From assembly GCF_023228165.1 (NCBI RefSeq), contig NZ_JALOBS010000052.1:1-18827 (forward strand): a stretch of 18,827 nt of DNA, given 5' to 3'. This DNA comes from Methylomonas sp. Its GTDB lineage: Bacteria; Pseudomonadota; Gammaproteobacteria; Methylococcales; Methylomonadaceae. Numbering within the stretch: position 1 is the first letter of the stretch; every line of letters begins with the position of its first letter. Under the pieces are notes generated by a model. That model had not been told where the DNA came from, ran no database searches, and saw nothing but the letters and a program-made list of their open reading frames with translations. The translations under genes and the position numbers were made by a program. This document shows positions 7,683 to 13,878 of the stretch, one piece after another.

Positions 7683-8882
7683 TTAGAACGTAACAATCAT
7701 ATCCATTGCTACGCCAAGCTGATCGAATTCGTTGCCATCATCATAAGCTTTAGTGCCGTCACTGTCAGCACCGAAATAGTCGTAACGTAATTCCGGACGT
7801 AATTTCAACCAGGCATTAGGTGCATAGTTCAGACCTGCAGTAACGGCGTAAAAACTACCACCGGAGCCAATACCGGTCCGGTAACCTTGGCTGTCTCTAA
7901 ACCATTCCGCGCGCACACCGGCACCCAATTTATCGTTGATATCGTAGGTCAAGTATTGATTGACGCCGTACCAGTCAGCATTTTGACCGCTGTTTGTCGC
8001 ACCATTTTGGTATACACCGAAGTCATGTTGCAGCACATAATGCAGTTTTTCGGTAAAGCTATGTTGCAAAACCACGCTGTACATGGTTGTGTTTAGGTTA
8101 TCAGTCTGATTGGTATCGCCACTGATTAAAGAAATAGCCAGGGAGGTATCATCACTAGGTGTAAGAGTAACGCCGCCTAGGAAATCCCACGCACCCGGTT
8201 GTTGGCGAAAATTATCCCAGCCATTTACCGCACCGCCTGTGACCGACAACCAATCATTAACGTCATAGCTGAGTAATGCGCCGGTATGTGTAAAAGGTTC
8301 GCCGTATTGCATGGTATAGGCATGCGAATAGAAAAAGTTATCGGGCGAGGTGACGACCTCATATCCTATGATGGTATAGAAGTGACCGATTTTCGCGGTA
8401 ATACCATTGCCGAATGGTGCATAGATTTCAGCATAGGCTTGTGGAAAAGCCACATCGTAAAACCGCTCGCCTTCGCCGGGCGAGTTACCATTATTTCTGG
8501 GAATCAATTTGTCATCCCATCCGGTTGCGTGGGTAAAACGGGTATCGGTACCGAACATAAAATCCACCCGACCACCAAAGTCCCATTTATCGCCTTTGTT
8601 AACCGCTTTTTCCGCAAACAGATTAAGCTGATTCAATTGAAACTCGTTGATCCGATCGTTAAAGGTAATAGGTGAATTCGAATTGGATGGGGCATTGTGA
8701 GAAGCGTAAGTAATACCGCCACTAGCCCAACCACCAACATTAATACCTGTACTTTTAGTAAAAGCACTGTCATTAACGTTATAACCACTTAAGGACTCGA
8801 TCATGCCGGCGTCATCCGCCTGCACATTTGCAGCTACCAACGCTAAGCTACCAGTTATTAATGAGGGTATGATTTTTTTCAT
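7683..8882 (-). CDS. Outer-membrane beta-barrel porin (OmpL/BBP2-like)
   Basis: A 399-residue outer-membrane protein. It starts with a signal peptide (MKKIIPSLITGSLALVAANVQA, cleavage likely after Ala22). The rest is alternating aromatic and polar beta-strands rich in Gly, Asn and Tyr, and it ends in a C-terminal Phe, as Bam-assembled barrels do. Segments such as FGGRVDFMFGTDTR, QAYAEIYAPFGNG and AKIGHFYTIIGYE are typical of the BBP2 porin family. GGAG lies 7 nt before the ATG. A sigma-54 promoter at 8916-8932 and NtrC-like sites upstream put it under nitrogen control, mirroring glnK1-amtB1. The likely role is a diffusion channel for a small nitrogenous solute. The substrate is inference from regulation and neighbours; the barrel itself does not reveal it. 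Confidence 0.85.
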   Translation of the reverse strand: MKKIIPSLITGSLALVAANVQADDAGMIESLSGYNVNDSAFTKSTGINVGGWASGGITYASHNAPSNSNSPITFNDRINEFQLNQLNLFAEKAVNKGDKWDFGGRVDFMFGTDTRFTHATGWDDKLIPRNNGNSPGEGERFYDVAFPQAYAEIYAPFGNGITAKIGHFYTIIGYEVVTSPDNFFYSHAYTMQYGEPFTHTGALLSYDVNDWLSVTGGAVNGWDNFRQQPGAWDFLGGVTLTPSDDTSLAISLISGDTNQTDNLNTTMYSVVLQHSFTEKLHYVLQHDFGVYQNGATNSGQNADWYGVNQYLTYDINDKLGAGVRAEWFRDSQGYRTGIGSGGSFYAVTAGLNYAPNAWLKLRPELRYDYFGADSDGTKAYDDGNEFDQLGVAMDMIVTF

Positions 8883-8915
8883 ATTTTATCTCCAGTAAAC
8901 ATTCGCAACCTATGC

Positions 8916-8932
8916 AGCACTTTCCATGCCAT
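8916..8932 (-). promoter_or_regulatory. Sigma-54 promoter of the porin gene
   Basis: On the minus strand the sequence is ATGGCATGGAAAGTGCT, with GG and GC exactly 10 bp apart (consensus TGGCACG-N4-TTGCW). The predicted transcript start is about 8905, giving a leader of about 22 nt before the porin ATG. Confidence 0.7.
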
Positions 8933-8993
8933 AAATAATATCTATATAATTCAATAAGATACAAAAACAAACATATACAAATCTCACCAAAAA

Positions 8994-9010
8994 CGCACCA
9001 TAAATGTGCG
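8994..9010. promoter_or_regulatory. NtrC-like binding site A
   Basis: CGCACCATAAATGTGCG is close to the NtrC pattern TGCACYA-N4-TGGTGCA, with perfect 5-bp arms CGCAC/GTGCG. Its centre is about 97 bp upstream of the predicted porin transcript start. Confidence 0.65.
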
Positions 9011-9015
9011 CAACA

Positions 9016-9032
9016 TGCACCATACTTGTTGC
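9016..9032. promoter_or_regulatory. NtrC-like binding site B
   Basis: TGCACCATACTTGTTGC has a perfect left half-site and a degenerate right half. Its centre is 22 bp (about two helical turns) from site A and about 119 bp upstream of the porin start, a common arrangement for paired NtrC enhancers. Confidence 0.5.
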
Positions 9033-9067
9033 TAAATACCAATTTTTTGTTGTTTTACAACAAGTAT
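9022..9067. repeat. 10-bp inverted repeat in the porin/glnK1 spacer
   Basis: ATACTTGTTG (9022-9031) and CAACAAGTAT (9058-9067) are perfect inverted copies separated by 26 bp. The left arm overlaps NtrC-like site B. Confidence 0.55.
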
Positions 9068-9129
9068 TGTCAGCAATTTCTTAATGAATACCCCTTTTTT
9101 GAAGGTATAGGCTTACCTACAAAATGCCC

Positions 9130-9146
9130 CGCTCCAAAATGAAGCA
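9130..9146. promoter_or_regulatory. NtrC-like binding site C (weak)
   Basis: CGCTCCAAAATGAAGCA keeps the GC..C core, the central AAAATG and the terminal GCA of the NtrC pattern, but its right half is degenerate. Its centre is about 116 bp upstream of the predicted glnK1 transcript start. Confidence 0.4.
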
Positions 9147-9149
9147 AAA

Positions 9150-9166
9150 CGCGCCACTTTGGTGCC
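9150..9166. promoter_or_regulatory. NtrC-like binding site D
   Basis: CGCGCCACTTTGGTGCC closely follows TGCACYA-N4-TGGTGCA. Its centre is about 96 bp upstream of the predicted glnK1 transcript start and 20 bp from site C. Confidence 0.6.
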
Positions 9167-9226
9167 TTAAAGCGCACCAAACACTTCAAATTCCCAGCCC
9201 TTTCTTTAAATTCAATGACTTAAAAC

Positions 9227-9244
9227 TTGGCACGTTACCTGCTT
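9227..9244 (+). promoter_or_regulatory. Sigma-54 promoter of glnK1-amtB1
   Basis: TTGGCACGTTACCTGCTT contains the -24 box TTGGCACG in full, with GG and GC exactly 10 bp apart. The predicted transcript start is about 9254, leaving a leader of about 58 nt before glnK1. Confidence 0.88.
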
Positions 9245-9288
9245 TTGGCTGTGTGATGTTAATCACTAATCCGTAGAGGTATTTCGCT

Positions 9289-9315
9289 ATGAACAAAAGG
9301 GGTGCTTATTTATGA
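9289..9315 (+). CDS. Possible 8-codon leader ORF overlapping the glnK1 start
   Basis: ATG at 9289 opens MNKRGAYL and ends in TGA at 9313-9315. That TGA overlaps the glnK1 ATG (9312-9314) as ATGA. An AGAGG motif lies about 10 nt before this ATG. If translated, it would couple ribosome flow into glnK1. It is short enough to be chance, and glnK1 also has its own AGGGG. Confidence 0.3.
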   Translation: MNKRGAYL

Positions 9316-9650
9316 AACTCATAACTGCTGTTGTTAAACCATTTAAATTGGACGATGTGCGTGAAGCACTGTCCGATATTGGTGTCTCCGGTGTAACAGT
9401 TACCGAAGTAAAAGGCTTCGGCCGTCAAAAAGGCCACACCGAACTCTATCGCGGTGCCGAGTATGTGGTTGATTTTTTGCCCAAAGCAAAAATTGAAGTG
9501 GCGGTAGCGGACAGCTTGGTCGAGCAAGCCGTTGAATCCATCGTCAGAGTCGCCAATACCGGCAAAATTGGCGATGGAAAGATCTTTGTGACCAATTTGG
9601 AACAGGTCGTTCGAATCAGAACCGGCGAGTCCGGCGAAGAAGCGCTTTAA
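9312..9650 (+). CDS. glnK: PII signalling protein GlnK (copy 1)
   Basis: A 112-residue PII protein, the standard length. As a trimer it senses 2-oxoglutarate, ATP/ADP and, through uridylylation, glutamine, and it plugs AmtB when nitrogen is ample. The T-loop HTELYRGAEYVVDFLP contains Tyr51, the uridylylation site. The PII signatures VKGFGRQKGHTELYRG and TGKIGDGKIFV are intact. AGGGG lies about 9 nt before the ATG. It is the first gene after a sigma-54 promoter and is followed 20 bp later by amtB1, the usual glnK-amtB operon. It shares 93 of 112 residues with copy 2. Whether it is strictly GlnK or GlnB cannot be told from sequence; pairing with amtB supports GlnK. Confidence 0.96.
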   Translation: MKLITAVVKPFKLDDVREALSDIGVSGVTVTEVKGFGRQKGHTELYRGAEYVVDFLPKAKIEVAVADSLVEQAVESIVRVANTGKIGDGKIFVTNLEQVVRIRTGESGEEAL

Positions 9651-9670
9651 ATCATAAGCAGGAGAAACAA

Positions 9671-10933
9671 GTGGAAAACTTAAATAAAGTTGTTGAACTG
9701 AGTTATGCGCTAGATACCTTTTATTTCTTGATGACGGGTGCTTTAGTCATGTGGATGGGTGCCGGCTTTGCCATGCTGGAAGCCGGTTTGGTTCGCGCCA
9801 AAAATACCACGGAAATTTTAACCAAAAACATTGCGCTGTTTGCTATCGCTTGCACCATGTATTTGTTGTGCGGCTACGGCATTATGTATCCCAGCGAAGC
9901 CGTGAACAGCGTCTGGCCGGGCATAAGTTTTTTGATTAGCCCTGATCACACCGTGGAAGAGGTGCTGGCCAGCAACGGTGAAACTTATTATTCCGGATTG
10001 GCCGACTTTTTCTTCCAGGTTGTGTTTGTTGCAACCGCGATGTCTATTGTGTCCGGCGCAGTTGCGGAACGCATGAAACTATGGGCTTTTTTATTGTTCG
10101 CAGTCGTTATGACCGGTTTTATTTACCCGATTCAAGGTTACTGGAAATGGGGTAAAGGCTTTTTAGACGCACTGGGATTTTTGGATTTCGCCGGCTCAGG
10201 CGTAGTGCACTTATGTGGTGCGACCGCGGCATTGGCTGGCGTAATTCTGTTAGGCGCACGGAAAGGCAAATACGGACCTAACGGCGAAGTGTCGCCGATT
10301 CCTGGTAGCAACTTACCGTTGGCGACCTTGGGAACTTTTATCTTATGGATGGGCTGGTTTGGATTCAACGGCGGTTCGGAACTTAAGGTTTCCGATGTGG
10401 GTGAGGCCAACTCGGTGGCCATGGTATTTGTGAATACCAATGCTGCCGCGGCTGGTGGCTTGATCGCTGCCATGGTGGTTTCTCAATTGAAATTCGGCAA
10501 AGCTGATTTGTCCATGATCCTGAACGGTGCCTTAGCGGGCCTGGTTGCAATTACCGCCGAACCATTAACCCCCACTCCGCTGGTTGCTACATTAATCGGT
10601 GCTGTAGGTGGCGTATTGGTGTTTTTTGCGATTATCTTTATGGATAAAGTCAAACTGGATGACCCTGTCGGCGCCCTGTCGGTGCATGGCGTAGTCGGTA
10701 TGTGGGGCTTGCTAGCCGTATGCATCACCAATCCCGATGCGAAATTATCTGCTCAGCTCATCGGTATTGCCTGCATCTTCGGTTTTGTATTTGTAACCAG
10801 CATGCTGACCTGGTTCGTTATCAAATCAACCATAGGCATTCGGGTTAGCGAAGAAGATGAATATCATGGCGTGGATTTCTCCGAATGCGGCATGGAAGCG
10901 TATCCAGAGTTTACTGATACCAGTAAAGGTTAA
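9671..10933 (+). CDS. amtB: Ammonium transporter, Amt family (copy 1)
   Basis: An inner-membrane ammonium channel of 420 residues with about eleven membrane helices. Visible Amt features are WMGAGFAMLEAGLVRAKN near the first helix, FFFQVVFVATAMSIVSGAVAER about 113-134 with the outer Phe gate, the pore twin histidines His180 (VVHLCGATAAL) and His339 (LSVHGVVGMW), and Asp172 (LDFAG). It has no cleaved signal peptide, so it differs from amtB2 and looks like a different Amt subgroup. It starts at GTG with AGGAG about 7 nt upstream, 20 bp after glnK1, and is expected to be co-transcribed. A terminator follows directly. Ammonium specificity is family knowledge. Confidence 0.95.
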   Translation: MENLNKVVELSYALDTFYFLMTGALVMWMGAGFAMLEAGLVRAKNTTEILTKNIALFAIACTMYLLCGYGIMYPSEAVNSVWPGISFLISPDHTVEEVLASNGETYYSGLADFFFQVVFVATAMSIVSGAVAERMKLWAFLLFAVVMTGFIYPIQGYWKWGKGFLDALGFLDFAGSGVVHLCGATAALAGVILLGARKGKYGPNGEVSPIPGSNLPLATLGTFILWMGWFGFNGGSELKVSDVGEANSVAMVFVNTNAAAAGGLIAAMVVSQLKFGKADLSMILNGALAGLVAITAEPLTPTPLVATLIGAVGGVLVFFAIIFMDKVKLDDPVGALSVHGVVGMWGLLAVCITNPDAKLSAQLIGIACIFGFVFVTSMLTWFVIKSTIGIRVSEEDEYHGVDFSECGMEAYPEFTDTSKG

Positions 10934-10953
10934 TTAAGCCGATCGACCTAAAC

Positions 10954-10982
10954 AGGCGGGCGTTTTCGGACGCCCGCCTTTT
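10954..10982 (+). terminator. Terminator after amtB1
   Basis: AGGCGGGCG (10954-10962), an 8-nt loop, CGCCCGCCT (10971-10979), then a short T-run. This GC-rich 9-bp stem ends the glnK1-amtB1 operon. Confidence 0.9.
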
Positions 10983-11027
10983 GCATTTGTAGCGAGCATT
11001 CATCTGGCGCAATTGTCAGGTTGTAAA

Positions 11028-11056
11028 TTGTATGTTGACCAGGAATTAATTATGAT
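11028..11056 (+). promoter_or_regulatory. Possible sigma-70 promoter of glnK2
   Basis: TTGTAT (11028-11033) and TATGAT (11051-11056) are 17 bp apart, upstream of glnK2. No GG-N10-GC sigma-54 motif was found in 10983-11098, so glnK2 seems to be controlled differently from glnK1. Confidence 0.45.
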
Positions 11057-11098
11057 TGTCGACAGGCTTGATTTTTTAATCACTTAACTGAGAACACC

Positions 11099-11437
11099 AT
11101 GAAATTAATTACAGCAATTATCAAACCATTTAAGTTGGACGACGTGAGAGAAGCATTGTCTGAAATTGGTGTGTCCGGCGTGACGGCTACAGAAGTAAAA
11201 GGTTTCGGCAGACAAAAAGGCCATACGGAACTGTACAGGGGTGCAGAGTATGTGGTGGATTTTTTGCCCAAAGTAAAACTCGAAATTGCCATTGCCGACT
11301 CGATTGTCGATCAGGCTATAGATGCCATCGTCAAAGCAGCCAACACAGGTAAAATCGGAGACGGCAAAATATTCGTCACCTCTCTGGAACAAATTGTTCG
11401 CATCAGAACCGGAGAAACCGGCGAAGAAGCAATATAA
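11099..11437 (+). CDS. glnK: PII signalling protein GlnK (copy 2)
   Basis: A second 112-residue PII protein with the same T-loop (RGAEYVVDFLPK, Tyr51) and nucleotide-binding signature TGKIGDGKIF. It differs from copy 1 at 19 positions, nearly all conservative (Val/Ile, Asp/Glu, Ser/Thr). The ribosome site is weak (CTGAGAACACC before ATG). It sits after the amtB1 terminator with its own possible promoter and is followed by a 19-bp hairpin terminator before amtB2. Functionally it should sense the same ligands as copy 1. Its own target is probably AmtB2, which is inference from position. Confidence 0.96.
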   Translation: MKLITAIIKPFKLDDVREALSEIGVSGVTATEVKGFGRQKGHTELYRGAEYVVDFLPKVKLEIAIADSIVDQAIDAIVKAANTGKIGDGKIFVTSLEQIVRIRTGETGEEAI

Positions 11438-11466
11438 GTCTGTCCGGATAAGCTAAATCCACTCAC

Positions 11467-11508
11467 AAAATCGCCTCTATCTACGTTCGCGTAGATAGAG
11501 GCGATTTT
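11467..11508. terminator. 19-bp perfect hairpin between glnK2 and amtB2
   Basis: The arms at 11467-11485 and 11490-11508 are perfectly complementary over 19 bp, with a TTCG tetraloop. The plus strand ends in TTTT and the minus-strand reading also ends in TTTT, so it could act in both directions. It begins about 30 nt after the glnK2 stop. Confidence 0.9.
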
Positions 11509-11563
11509 GCTGCATCGGGCATAGCATTATTTAGAAGGCAGATAAAAAAATAAGAATATAAAA

Positions 11564-12850
11564 ATGACAACTAATAAATATATCGTATCTGCATGCTTAC
11601 TATTGATGCCGCAATGGGCGTCGGCAGCTGAAATCAACCAAGCCAACACTGCATGGGTTTTAACATCCACCGCGCTAGTCCTCTTCATGACCATACCGGG
11701 ACTGTCGCTATTTTATGGGGGCTTAGTGCGCAGTAAAAACGTGCTGTCCGTGTTAATGCAATGCTTTGCAATCACCTGTCTGGTATCTCTAATGTGGCTA
11801 GCCGGGGTATACAGCTTTATTTTTGCCGATGGCGGCGACTGGCAAAAGTTTTTAGGCGGCGGTTCTAAAATCTTTTTGCCCGATATGAGCACCACAAATT
11901 TAATAGGCGATATTCCGGAAACCGTATACTTCATGTTTCAAATGACCTTCGCCATCATCACACCGGCCTTAATCGTCGGCGGCTTTGCCGAACGCATGAA
12001 ATTTTCCGCCATGCTTTGGTTTAGTGCCTTATGGTTGATCGTTGTGTATATGCCGATTTGCCACTGGGTTTGGGGCGGCGGCTGGCTGGCTGATATGGGT
12101 GTAAAAGACTTTGCCGGCGGCATAGTCATTCACATCAATGCCGGCATCGCGGCACTGGTTGCCGCTTTGGTATTAGGCCCCAGGCGCGGATTTCCTACTG
12201 TAGCCATGCCACCGCACAATATGACCATGGTCGTCACCGGCGCCGGCATGCTTTGGTTCGGATGGTTCGGTTTTAATGGCGGTAGCGCCCTGACCGCCGA
12301 TGGCAGCGCCGGCATGGCTATTGCCGTGACGCACATTGCCGCAGCCGCCGGATCGTTAACCTGGATGACCATCGAATGGTTACGCTTTGGCAAACCCAGC
12401 GTGCTGGGTATTGTTACCGGTATGGTGGCGGGGCTGGGCACCATCACTCCAGCCTCCGGTTTTGTCGGCCCGATCGGCGGTTTGGTCATCGGCATCGTAG
12501 CCGGTACCGTGTGCTTTTACGCCACCCAATATATTAAACGCAGTTTAAAAATTGACGATTCCCTGGATGTATTCCCGGTGCATGGCGTGGGCGGATGCGT
12601 AGGCTCAATTTTGACCGGCGTATTTGCGGCGGAAAGTCTAGGTGGCTTAGGCCTGGGTGAGGTCAGCATGCTGAATCAAGTCGGCGTACAAGCCTTGGCC
12701 GTGCTGGTAACACTGACCTGGAGCGGCATGTTCAGTTATCTGATATTGAAGTGTATCGATGCCACCATGGGGGTGCGCGTCAACGAAGACGAAGAGGTAC
12801 AAGGCCTGGATATCGTCCTGCATGAGGAAACCGGCTATCACAATCTGTAA
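11564..12850 (+). CDS. amtB: Ammonium transporter, Amt family (copy 2, signal-peptide type)
   Basis: An inner-membrane ammonium channel of 428 residues. An N-terminal signal peptide ends near WASA (residues 18-21), as in E. coli AmtB. Mature features include FYGGLVRSKNVLS about 50-62, MFQMTFAIITPALIVGGFAER about 124-143, WVWGGGW about 168-174, and the twin pore histidines His190 (IVIHINAG) and His340 (FPVHGVGG). It is only distantly similar to AmtB1, so the two are not a recent duplication. A strong terminator separates it from glnK2, and only about 55 nt remain for its own promoter. No good ribosome site precedes the ATG, suggesting weak or conditional expression. Confidence 0.95.
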   Translation: MTTNKYIVSACLLLMPQWASAAEINQANTAWVLTSTALVLFMTIPGLSLFYGGLVRSKNVLSVLMQCFAITCLVSLMWLAGVYSFIFADGGDWQKFLGGGSKIFLPDMSTTNLIGDIPETVYFMFQMTFAIITPALIVGGFAERMKFSAMLWFSALWLIVVYMPICHWVWGGGWLADMGVKDFAGGIVIHINAGIAALVAALVLGPRRGFPTVAMPPHNMTMVVTGAGMLWFGWFGFNGGSALTADGSAGMAIAVTHIAAAAGSLTWMTIEWLRFGKPSVLGIVTGMVAGLGTITPASGFVGPIGGLVIGIVAGTVCFYATQYIKRSLKIDDSLDVFPVHGVGGCVGSILTGVFAAESLGGLGLGEVSMLNQVGVQALAVLVTLTWSGMFSYLILKCIDATMGVRVNEDEEVQGLDIVLHEETGYHNL

Positions 12851-12935
12851 TTTTAGGGCTATCGGGTTAAAATAAGGCTTTGTTTTGCGGGGCGGGCATT
12901 ATACCGCTCCGCATTCCTTATCACCTGAGAACAAC

Positions 12936-13700
12936 ATGCCTATTACCCTCGAAACTCTGGAAACAATCGTTCGCACCGCCGGCGGTGTGGCGATGGCGTA
13001 CTTCAATGATCTGGACCAGTTGGCAATCAATAAAAAAAGCGCCCGCGACCTGGTCACCGACGCCGACGTGGCCGTCGAAAACTACCTGAAACAAGCACTA
13101 CACGATCATAGCCCCGAATACGGTTTCTGGGGCGAAGAAAGCGGCAAAACCGCCAATCAAACCAGCCGCTGGATCGTCGATCCGATAGACGGCACGCATT
13201 CCTTCTCCAAGGGTCAATACTTCTGGGGGATCAGCGTGGCGTTGGAAATTGACGGCGAGCTATTGATGGGAGCTGTATATGGCCCGGCTTTGGATGATTA
13301 TTATTGCGCCGAAAAAGGCAAAGGTGCTTATAAAAACGGCAAACCGATACACGTATCAGACGAAACCAGCTTGGCTACCAGCATGGTATCCACCGGCTTC
13401 GCCTGTCTGCGGCAATATCTGGAAGACAATAATCTGGCACGCTTTGGACGTATCGCCCAGGCCACCACCGGCCAACGCCGACTGGGTTCGGCCGCATTGG
13501 ATTTATGTACTGTCGCCGATGGCCAAGTGGATGCGTTTTGGGAGCAGGAACTCAATTTGTATGATGTCGCGGCGGGCGCGCTGATTGCCATGGAAGCTGG
13601 AGGGACGGTTACCGATTTCAAAGGTAACCCCGGCGTATTTCCGAAACAAATTTTAGCCACCAACGGCAAGATACTCGATCAAATTTTGCCGTTGATGTAA
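12936..13700 (+). CDS. Inositol-monophosphatase-family phosphatase
   Basis: A Mg2+-dependent phosphomonoesterase of 254 residues. Family metal-binding motifs are present: GEES about 66-69, DPIDGTHSF about 82-90, and YDVAAG about 209-214 in place of the commoner WDxAAG. An RDLVTDAD motif lies about 37-44. Family members act on inositol phosphate, histidinol phosphate (HisN), PAP (CysQ) or fructose bisphosphate. The LYD form leans towards HisN-like enzymes, but the substrate cannot be fixed. The ATG at 12936 is preferred over an upstream in-frame TTG at 12885, because the 17 extra residues do not look like the family. The gene lies 85 bp after amtB2 on the same strand and converges with the ABC exporter. 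No functional link to nitrogen is apparent. Confidence 0.9.
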   Translation: MPITLETLETIVRTAGGVAMAYFNDLDQLAINKKSARDLVTDADVAVENYLKQALHDHSPEYGFWGEESGKTANQTSRWIVDPIDGTHSFSKGQYFWGISVALEIDGELLMGAVYGPALDDYYCAEKGKGAYKNGKPIHVSDETSLATSMVSTGFACLRQYLEDNNLARFGRIAQATTGQRRLGSAALDLCTVADGQVDAFWEQELNLYDVAAGALIAMEAGGTVTDFKGNPGVFPKQILATNGKILDQILPLM

Positions 13701-13722
13701 GCACTAGCGGTGTTGGTTTTTT
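13700..13722 (+). terminator. Weak terminator after the phosphatase gene
   Basis: A short stem with G-U pairs directly after the stop codon (CACT/GGTG core) is followed by six Ts at 13717-13722. The stem is marginal. Confidence 0.3.
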
Positions 13723-13878
13723 GCTGTTAGCTGAAAGCAACGCCGGCCGCATTGCCCGCGCGCTCAACCTTCGCAGCGGGCATCAATCGGCATAGGAGTC
13801 GGCTGAACTCCCTCTTCCCGGTTGCTGGAGCCGGGTTGGTGGTTTAACGGATAGTGTTAAGCTAAAACCCAAACCGGT

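Noticed and set aside
8286..8675. 129-codon plus-strand open frame opposite the porin
   Set aside because: It is antisense to a well-supported porin gene and has no ribosome site or family features.
9252..9267. CRP-like palindrome TGTGA-TGTTAA-TCACT at the predicted glnK1 transcript start
   Set aside because: One partial match at an unusual position for activation. It could be chance, so no regulatory site is claimed.
12885..12935. TTG start extending the phosphatase by 17 residues
   Set aside because: The added residues are not family-like. The ATG at 12936 begins exactly where IMPase-type sequence starts.
13817..13837. CCCGG...CCGGG inverted repeat between convergent genes as a terminator for the ABC exporter
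   Set aside because: The stem is short and no T-run follows on the minus strand.
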